From Fimbriimonadaceae bacterium (GTDB lineage Bacteria; Armatimonadota; Fimbriimonadia; Fimbriimonadales; Fimbriimonadaceae), in assembly GCA_019694835.1 (NCBI GenBank), contig JAIBBE010000040.1:1-64000 (forward strand): 64,000 bases of DNA, given 5' to 3'. Shown piece after piece: positions 62,473 to 64,000 of this stretch. Numbering within the stretch: position 1 is the stretch's first letter; each line of letters starts with the position of its first letter. A program made the translations under genes and the position numbers. Below the pieces are notes generated by a model that worked only from the letters and a program-made list of their open reading frames with translations, was not told where the DNA came from and did no database searches.

Positions 62473-62829
62473 TCAGTTTGACGCTTGGAGCGCGGCTTCG
62501 ACTTCTTCCGAGGCTTCCTCCCCACGAATCGGCCAAATCTCGAAGGAACCGCTGTCGAAGAAGCCCCCATCCTGGATGGTCCAGTAACCGCTGATCATCG
62601 CGCCGTCCCACTTGCCGTTGTAGCGAACGTCCCAATCGGGATACCGCTTGACCAGCCAAACATCGCCCTCGTCGTACTCGCCAAACACGTCGAACGCCCC
62701 CGAGTCATCGCCTCCCGAACCCATGATTCGCCCGGTGCCGAAAAGAAGGGTCAAACGCTGGTGGCCGCGATGGACACCCTGCACCCACCATCCTTGCCAC
62801 GGACCCGAAAGGTTCTCGAGTTGCGCCAT
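62473..62829 (-). CDS. Small Trp-rich beta protein of unknown function
   Basis: The 118-residue soluble protein begins MAQLENLSGPWQGWWVQG. It has strands rich in Trp, Gly and Asp (GAFDVFGEYDEGDVWLVKRY; GKWDGAMISGYWTI), as in a small beta-barrel. It ends in an acidic helix. No family is recognised. It is 4 nt upstream of the IMPase and probably in one operon with it and ruvX. Confidence 0.78.
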   Translation of the reverse strand: MAQLENLSGPWQGWWVQGVHRGHQRLTLLFGTGRIMGSGGDDSGAFDVFGEYDEGDVWLVKRYPDWDVRYNGKWDGAMISGYWTIQDGGFFDSGSFEIWPIRGEEASEEVEAALQASN

Positions 62830-62943
62830 ACGTTACGTCGATTTTTACGACGCGTGTGGGTAGCGTGTTGCAGGCAACTGGAGAGAGGCAAGGCGTCATC
62901 GGGTCCTAGGAAACGCAAGGCGAGTTCACGTTGATGTCCACAA

Positions 62944-63015
62944 GTACCGCTGGCATCCTGCCGGCACCGCATGCGGATGAACTGCAATGGGAGGCCGGCA
63001 GGATGCCAGCGGTAC
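62944..63015. repeat. R1 inverted repeat pair, A/T variant
   Basis: Copies at 62944-62966 and 62995-63015 are in opposite orientation. The hairpin is GCTGGCA-TCC-TGCCGGC, against GCTGGCG-TCC-CGCCGGC in other copies, so the pair next to the loop changed on both sides. The rest of 62830-63085 holds no gene. Confidence 0.85.
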
Positions 63016-63085
63016 GGTTTAGGATCTCGTTTCTGCTGCCACATTCCTAGGACGCCGGAGTGATGACGGATCGATGCTTTGGAAA

Positions 63086-64000
63086 CTACTGCTGAAGACG
63101 GGCGTCGAGTGCGGACGTGCTGGACGGCCCGACAGCCTCCGCCGTGACCGCCTTTTTCGCCGGGGTCACCGCGTCGAGAAGGGGCGCGGAGTAAAAGGAA
63201 AGCCCAAGCACTCCGACAGCACAGGCAACCGTCGCGAGGGTCAGGCCGGTCGTGACCTTGCCCGTTCCCAGCGGTCTCGTGACCGGCTCATCGGCCACGA
63301 ACGCAGCACGGATGATGCCGAGATAGTAGTAAACGCTGATCGCCGAATTCAGGGCAAGTACGATAGCCAACGGTGCGAGGTCGGCCTGCAGCGCATCGGC
63401 AAAGATGAAGTACTTTCCGAAGAAGCCCGCCGTCGGCGGCACACCGATGAGCGACGCGACGAACACCACGAGCAGCCCCGCCGAGAGGGGTGAGCGATGA
63501 TAAAGACCGTTGAGGTCGGCAAAACGTGTACCTTCCTTGCCACTGTGAGCGGTGAGGGAAACGACCGCGAACGTGCCCAGCGTCATGATGCTGTAGGCGA
63601 CCAAATAGAACACGGTGGTCTGGATGCCGACCTTTTCAGGATCCTTGAAATGGGCGAGCAACGCGACCAGGATATACCCAGCGTTGGCGATCGACGAATA
63701 GCCGAGCGTGCGCTTCACGTCGCGTTGCGTGCAGGCAATGAGGTTGCCGACCGTCATGGTGAGGATCGCGATCCAGAAGAGGACCGGCATCCAGAACGTC
63801 ATCATGTCGGTGCTGGCATCGAGAACTCGGTACAGCGCCCCGATCGCCGCGACTTTTGAACCTGCGGCCATGAAGGCGGTCACGTTGGTCGGCGCGCCCT
63901 GGTAAACGTCGGGGGTCCACTGGTGGAAGGGAACGAAAGCACTTTTGAAGCAGAGCCCGATCAGGAGCAAACCGAGTCCGAAGAGGAGCAGATTGTGAAT
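63086..64000 (-). CDS. nuoN: NADH-quinone oxidoreductase subunit N (partial, N-terminus outside window)
   Basis: This is a proton-pumping membrane subunit of complex I. The frame is open to the window edge, so about 300 C-terminal residues are seen. The antiporter-like core is clear: FKSAFVPFHQWTPDVYQGAPTNVTAFMAAGSKVAA, QRDVKRTLGYSSIANAGYIL, FADLNGLYHRSPLSAGLLVVF and GVPPTAGFFGKYFIF. It ends about 70 bp from the R1 pair. Upstream nuo genes should lie beyond 64000. Confidence 0.94.
   Translation of the reverse strand: MHNLLLFGLGLLLIGLCFKSAFVPFHQWTPDVYQGAPTNVTAFMAAGSKVAAIGALYRVLDASTDMMTFWMPVLFWIAILTMTVGNLIACTQRDVKRTLGYSSIANAGYILVALLAHFKDPEKVGIQTTVFYLVAYSIMTLGTFAVVSLTAHSGKEGTRFADLNGLYHRSPLSAGLLVVFVASLIGVPPTAGFFGKYFIFADALQADLAPLAIVLALNSAISVYYYLGIIRAAFVADEPVTRPLGTGKVTTGLTLATVACAVGVLGLSFYSAPLLDAVTPAKKAVTAEAVGPSSTSALDARLQQ

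Overview
The window is a dense, GC-rich (about 60 %) bacterial chromosome segment with roughly 50 protein genes, one tRNA and the RNase P RNA. The gene set suggests an Armatimonadota (Fimbriimonas-like) bacterium. Pointers are a PEP-CTERM haloperoxidase ending in a short helix plus RRRRRK, a dockerin-bearing secreted metallopeptidase, many large secreted carbohydrate-active proteins, a VKOR-DsbA fusion, frequent GTG/TTG starts and many dispersed palindromic repeats. This placement is inference; no 16S gene is present. I see no prophage, CRISPR array or intact transposase.

Layout. 1-5.9 kb: minus-strand housekeeping run (VKOR-DsbA, mnmA, queF, pdxH), a beta-CASP nuclease and two overlapping paralogous membrane proteins. 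6.1-11.4 kb: one giant glycosidase/esterase-like gene. 11.4-18.4 kb: methyltransferase, haloperoxidase, a FliA/WhiG-type sigma factor behind a sigma-28-like promoter, a DsbA-RibD fusion, and an ABC permease/ATPase pair. 18.5-23.4 kb: a four-gene minus-strand operon with 4-nt stop/start overlaps (ComEA-like, methyltransferase, two secreted proteins), then an M50 protease and lysA. 23.4-37.3 kb: secreted proteins, an Lnt-like N-acyltransferase, a UbiA-type prenyltransferase, topA and a Gfo/Idh oxidoreductase. 37.4-47.5 kb: FKBP, coaD, TetR, hicAB, a frameshifted receiver-domain remnant, leuC, a ppx-like gene with ppk1, and rnpB. 47.7-55 kb: a carbohydrate block (GH44, a GH50-like enzyme, a large (alpha/alpha)6-type protein). 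56.5-64 kb: tRNA-Gln beside an AAA ATPase with a perfect 17-bp operator-like palindrome, a VanZ-like protein, a HigBA-type toxin-antitoxin pair with its own palindrome, HtrA, ruvX, an IMPase and a partial nuoN.

The most unusual aspect is the repeat load. I label the hairpin families R1 (GCTGGCG-TCC-CGCCGGC), R2 (CCCCTCTCC...GGAGAGGGG), R3 (CGCTGG-N10-CCAGCG), R4 (CCGGGGTG...CACCCCGG), R5 (CATCCATCC...GGATGGATG), R6 (TGGGTGGCATGGGACGACA) and R7 (CCCCGCT-rich). R1, R2, R3 and R5 copies differ by paired, stem-preserving changes. Several copies lie in frame inside proteins: a UbiA loop, the linker of the DsbA-RibD fusion and the giant glycosidase. Others form the C-terminal tails of the Lnt-like and IMPase proteins. 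One copy between ppx and ppk1 is bracketed by a 35-bp duplication that separated overlapping genes while leaving both intact. A second theme is a TANNAT-like hexamer 5-7 nt before several start codons, which suggests leaderless transcripts.
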